Source of the DNA: Maribacter huludaoensis
Lineage (GTDB): Bacteria; Bacteroidota; Bacteroidia; Flavobacteriales; Flavobacteriaceae
Reading direction: 5' to 3'
Assembly: GCF_029350945.1 (NCBI RefSeq)
Contig: NZ_JARKMS010000002.1
Span: 293,124 to 357,123, forward strand
Length of the DNA: 64,000 bases
Below the pieces are notes generated by a model, which had not been told where the DNA came from, did not search any database, and saw only the letters and a program-made list of their open reading frames with translations. The number at the start of each line of letters is the position of its first letter. Within the stretch, counting starts at the first letter, position 1. Of the stretch, positions 61,089 to 64,000 are shown one piece after another. Made by a program: the position numbers and the translations under genes.

Positions 61089-63719
61089 ATGAATAAATGT
61101 ATATTCCAAAGTATCTTATTTCTGCTATTTATATCGACAGTATTTGCTCAAAAAGATGCGGCAAAGGTACAAAGGGAATATGTTACCAAACAACTTCCGG
61201 TAGGAGAAGGAATTACAATTGACGGCTTATTGTCTGATAAAGCTTGGGATACAGTTTCATGGGATGGGGATTTTACCGTTTTTGACCCTAACAACGGAGA
61301 GGCACCAAGTCAAGCCACAAAATTCAAAATTGCCTATGATGCTAAATTTCTTTACGTTGGTATTCGTTGTTATGATAGTGTTCCTTCTAAAATAGAAAAA
61401 AGACTTGCCAGACGTGATAATTTTTCTGGAGATTGGATAGAGATCAATATTGATAGTTACAATGATAAAAGGACCGGTTTTTCATTTAACGTTTCTGCTG
61501 CCGGCGTAAAAGGCGATGAGTTTATATCGCAAAATGGAGATTTTTGGGATGCCAGTTGGAATCCCATTTGGTATACGGCATCTAAAGTGGATTCCGAAGG
61601 TTGGACGGCAGAAATGAAAATTCCCTTCAGTCAATTAAAATTTGGGGAACAAAAAGAACAGATTTGGGGGCTTCAGTTAAACAGAAGATTTTTTAGGGCA
61701 GAAGAACGTTCTCTTTGGCAGCCTGTTTCTTTAGACGCTCCAGGTTGGGTAAGTGAATTTGGTGTACTTAGAGGACTCATTGATATTCAGCCACAAAAGC
61801 AATTGGAAATTCAGCCTTTTTTGGTAAATCAGTATGATGCTTATCCTTCACAGGAAGGAAACCCTTTTCGTGATGGGAGTGATTATAGGTTAAATGTAGG
61901 CTTGGATGCCAAAATTGGTTTAACCAATGATCTTACTTTAGATTTAACCGTAAACCCGGACTTTGGTCAAGTAGATGCCGATCCCGGAGCTATTGCTTTA
62001 GACGGATTTCAAATCTTTTTTGAGGAGCGACGACCTTTTTTTATCGAGAACAAGAATATTTTTGATTATGAGTTTGCCGATGGTAATGACAATATTTTTT
62101 ATAGTAGAAGAATAGGAAGAAGTCCGCAAGGTTTTGTAACAACGACACCAGATGAATTCATTGATCAGCCAACAAATAGTACAATTTTGGGTGCCGCTAA
62201 ATTTTCTGGTAAAACTAAAAATGGATGGTCATTGGGTTTGTTGGAAAGTGTAACTGGTAATATGTACGCAGATATTGAAGATGTCTCCGGTAATAAAAGA
62301 TCGGAACTGGTAGAGCCATTAACAAATTATATAGTGGGTAGAGTACAGAAAGATTTCAATCAACGAAATTCTTTTATTGGTGGAATATTTACTGCTACAA
62401 ATAGAAACATACCAGATAATCTAGATTTTTTAAGAAGTGGAGCTTATACGGGCGGACTTGATTTTAAACATAATTGGAAGAATAGAAACTATTATGTTGA
62501 AGGTAATATTGTAGGTAGTCACGTTACGGGTAGTGAAGATGCAATTGCAAGAACACAAAATAGCATAACGCACCTCTTTCAAAGAGTTGATGCACGTCAT
62601 ATTTCAGTAGATGATACTAGAACTTCGCTAACAGGTACCGGTGGTAAAATAGAATTAGGTAAGGCAGGCGGTGGTAATTGGAGATATGACGGAGGTGTCA
62701 TTTGGCGTTCTCCGGAATTGGAACTCAATGATATTGGTTTTTTAAGGCAAGCAGATGAAATAAAGCAGACCGCTTCTGTTAGTAGACTTTTTATAAAGCC
62801 TACCAATTATTATAGGAGGGCAAACTTAGAATTAAGCCAATATTCCACCTATGATTTTGAAGGCAATTACAATAGAATACAATATCAGTTTGAAGGATTC
62901 ATAAATTATAAAAATAATTGGTGGACAGAGGTTGGGGCGGCGCATAAACCTAGAATTTTTTCAAATACCGTCCTTCGTGGCGGACCACGCTGGCGTTGGT
63001 CAGATGAAAGCTTTGCTTATCTTTTCTTTGGTTCCGATAGTAGAAAAAAATTAAGTTTTACTTTAGGGTACGTTAACAGTCAGGCTGCAGAAAATAACTT
63101 CTCTTTGGCACGATATGTTTTTAGGTTGAACTACCAGCCTTTTGATGCTTTTAGCCTGTCTATTTCCTCTGAATTTGAAGATAATCCCAATAAAACCCAG
63201 TATGTCACCGAAAGCAGTTTTAATGGCAGTGCAAGATATATTACAGGTAATATTGATCAAAAGACCTTTAGTACATCCATTCGTTTTAATTATAGTATTA
63301 ATCCTAATTTATCAATTCAATATTATGGTGAGCCTTTCATTTCTAGAGGCACATATACCAATTTTAATTTTGTAAATAATCCTATCGCTGAGCGTTTAGC
63401 TGATCGCGTTAGTATGTATTCGGAAAATCAAATTTCAAAATCAACCCTTGATGATACTTATTTAATAGATGAAGATTTTGATGGTAGGGTAGATTATCAA
63501 ATTGAAAATCCAGATTTTTCTTATGTACAGTTTCGGTCGAATCTGGTACTTAGATGGGAATATGTGCCAGGCTCTGAAGTCTTTTTGGTTTGGTCTCAAG
63601 GGGTAGTAGGGGCAGGAAACCCTAGTGAAACTCTGGGAAGAAATTTAGACCGTCAAATACTAGGGCGGAAAAAAGATAATACCATTTTATTGAAGGCAAC
63701 GTATAGATTTATTCTTTGA
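61089..63719 (+). CDS. DUF5916 outer-membrane protein with N-terminal CBM9-like domain
   Basis: An 876-residue exported protein. Signal peptide (MNKCIFQSILFLLFISTVFA), then a carbohydrate-binding-family-9-like sandwich (ITIDGLLSDKAWDTVSWDGDF, FKIAYDAKFLYVGIRCYDS, WTAEMKIPFSQLKF). The rest is DUF5916: DLTVNPDFGQVDADPGAI, FFEERRPFFIENKNIF and many beta strands to the end RFIL, so a large outer-membrane barrel. Family function is not established. The frame extends to 61044, but the ATG at 61089 starts a proper signal peptide. Divergent from rplM. Confidence 0.9.
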   Translation: MNKCIFQSILFLLFISTVFAQKDAAKVQREYVTKQLPVGEGITIDGLLSDKAWDTVSWDGDFTVFDPNNGEAPSQATKFKIAYDAKFLYVGIRCYDSVPSKIEKRLARRDNFSGDWIEINIDSYNDKRTGFSFNVSAAGVKGDEFISQNGDFWDASWNPIWYTASKVDSEGWTAEMKIPFSQLKFGEQKEQIWGLQLNRRFFRAEERSLWQPVSLDAPGWVSEFGVLRGLIDIQPQKQLEIQPFLVNQYDAYPSQEGNPFRDGSDYRLNVGLDAKIGLTNDLTLDLTVNPDFGQVDADPGAIALDGFQIFFEERRPFFIENKNIFDYEFADGNDNIFYSRRIGRSPQGFVTTTPDEFIDQPTNSTILGAAKFSGKTKNGWSLGLLESVTGNMYADIEDVSGNKRSELVEPLTNYIVGRVQKDFNQRNSFIGGIFTATNRNIPDNLDFLRSGAYTGGLDFKHNWKNRNYYVEGNIVGSHVTGSEDAIARTQNSITHLFQRVDARHISVDDTRTSLTGTGGKIELGKAGGGNWRYDGGVIWRSPELELNDIGFLRQADEIKQTASVSRLFIKPTNYYRRANLELSQYSTYDFEGNYNRIQYQFEGFINYKNNWWTEVGAAHKPRIFSNTVLRGGPRWRWSDESFAYLFFGSDSRKKLSFTLGYVNSQAAENNFSLARYVFRLNYQPFDAFSLSISSEFEDNPNKTQYVTESSFNGSARYITGNIDQKTFSTSIRFNYSINPNLSIQYYGEPFISRGTYTNFNFVNNPIAERLADRVSMYSENQISKSTLDDTYLIDEDFDGRVDYQIENPDFSYVQFRSNLVLRWEYVPGSEVFLVWSQGVVGAGNPSETLGRNLDRQILGRKKDNTILLKATYRFIL

Positions 63720-63811
63720 TAAGTAGGAGTTGGTATTGGGACGTTTGTACAATTTTGAAATATTTGGCAGTTTTTTTCGTTTTTAGGAATGTACAACTAA
63801 AAAACAAAAAA

Positions 63812-64000
63812 ATGTATAAGCATATTTTACTAATTGCTGGGGTGGTAGTAACGCTATTGTCCTGTAGTTCTGATAAAGATGAAATTCAAAATGAAGCGGA
63901 AATCAATAGTACTGCAATTGTTGGTACTTGGGATGCTACGGAACTTGAAATTGATAATGAAACGGCAAGTGACGATGTTAAATTTGGAAAACAAATATTA
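63812..64000 (+). CDS. Putative lipoprotein, lipocalin-like, cut by the window edge
   Basis: The first 63 codons of a lipoprotein: MYKHILLIAGVVVTLLSCSS gives a signal peptide with a lipobox (TLLSC), followed by an acidic spacer and the start of a lipocalin-like segment (AIVGTWDATELEID). The rest lies beyond the window. Function unknown. Confidence 0.75.
   Translation, partial: MYKHILLIAGVVVTLLSCSSDKDEIQNEAEINSTAIVGTWDATELEIDNETASDDVKFGKQIL

Overview
The window is a piece of a chromosome from a marine-type Flavobacteriaceae bacterium (Bacteroidota). I infer this from several signals: an AT-rich sequence, promoter -7 elements of the form TAnnTTTG (a very clear one precedes rplM), weak Shine-Dalgarno sequences, the TamL/TamB pair, the exbB-exbD-exbD-PorT gene order, Kdo transferase (a Gram-negative outer membrane), a laminarinase-like GH16 lipoprotein next to a Y_Y_Y regulator, and many DUF families typical of flavobacteria. 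A Maribacter/Zobellia-like genus is plausible, but the sequence alone does not prove it. I see no rRNA, CRISPR array, prophage, transposase or plasmid module.

Layout. (1) 1-680: a small GIY-YIG nuclease gene sits between two copies of a ~140-185 bp palindromic element. (2) 775-3824: a tight six-gene operon (cyclase, DUF4260, DUF4230, Dabb, GNAT, MmcQ/YjbR). (3) 3953-8126: an orphan pair of ExbD proteins without ExbB, a membrane-tethered MutS-like ATPase and a YdjM-like membrane hydrolase. (4) 8130-15606, minus: TamL and TamB for outer-membrane assembly, plus a 37-residue membrane peptide. (5) 16055-20527, minus: DUF4407, a BlaR1-like sensor with a long C-terminal extension, its BlaI repressor with three operator-like sites, and a membrane protein with GldL-like motifs. 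(6) 20651-24903: PhnA-like protein, M20 dipeptidase, tRNA-Leu, an alpha/beta-hydrolase-OsmC fusion, DUF427 and a duplicated four-cysteine small protein. (7) 25147-30345: a membrane Y_Y_Y/LuxR one-component regulator followed by a GH16 glucanase lipoprotein with a domain inserted into its catalytic fold. (8) 30346-31223: an 878-bp stretch with two tiny membrane-protein genes. (9) 31224-38200: Kdo transferase, a DegT aminotransferase, galE, an amidohydrolase, an acyltransferase-like membrane protein and a small outer-membrane protein. (10) 38318-44708: sucA-sucB, a retropepsin-like protease, a TatD DNase and asparaginase. (11) 44780-48641: tRNA-Ser, the complete ExbB/ExbD operon with a PorT-family protein, and a PAP2-like membrane protein. 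(12) 48641-60841: housekeeping genes (rpoN, asnS, an MMPL/RND exporter, frr, pyrH, an M61 peptidase, tsf, rpsB, rpsI, rplM). (13) 61089-64000: a DUF5916 outer-membrane protein and the start of a lipoprotein cut by the window edge.

How the genes work together. Cell-envelope functions dominate: TamL/TamB, two ExbD sets, Kdo addition, PorT-like and DUF5916 barrels, MMPL. A sense-and-degrade pair (Y_Y_Y regulator plus GH16) suggests beta-glucan use. The translation block rplM-rpsI-rpsB-tsf and pyrH-frr is conventional, except that ribosomal protein S2 carries an extra helix-hairpin-helix tail. The observations I rate highest are the palindrome-flanked GIY-YIG gene, the domain inserted into GH16 with an apparent circular permutation, the S2 fusion, the tandem helical-turn repeat upstream of GH16, and the tiny membrane proteins.
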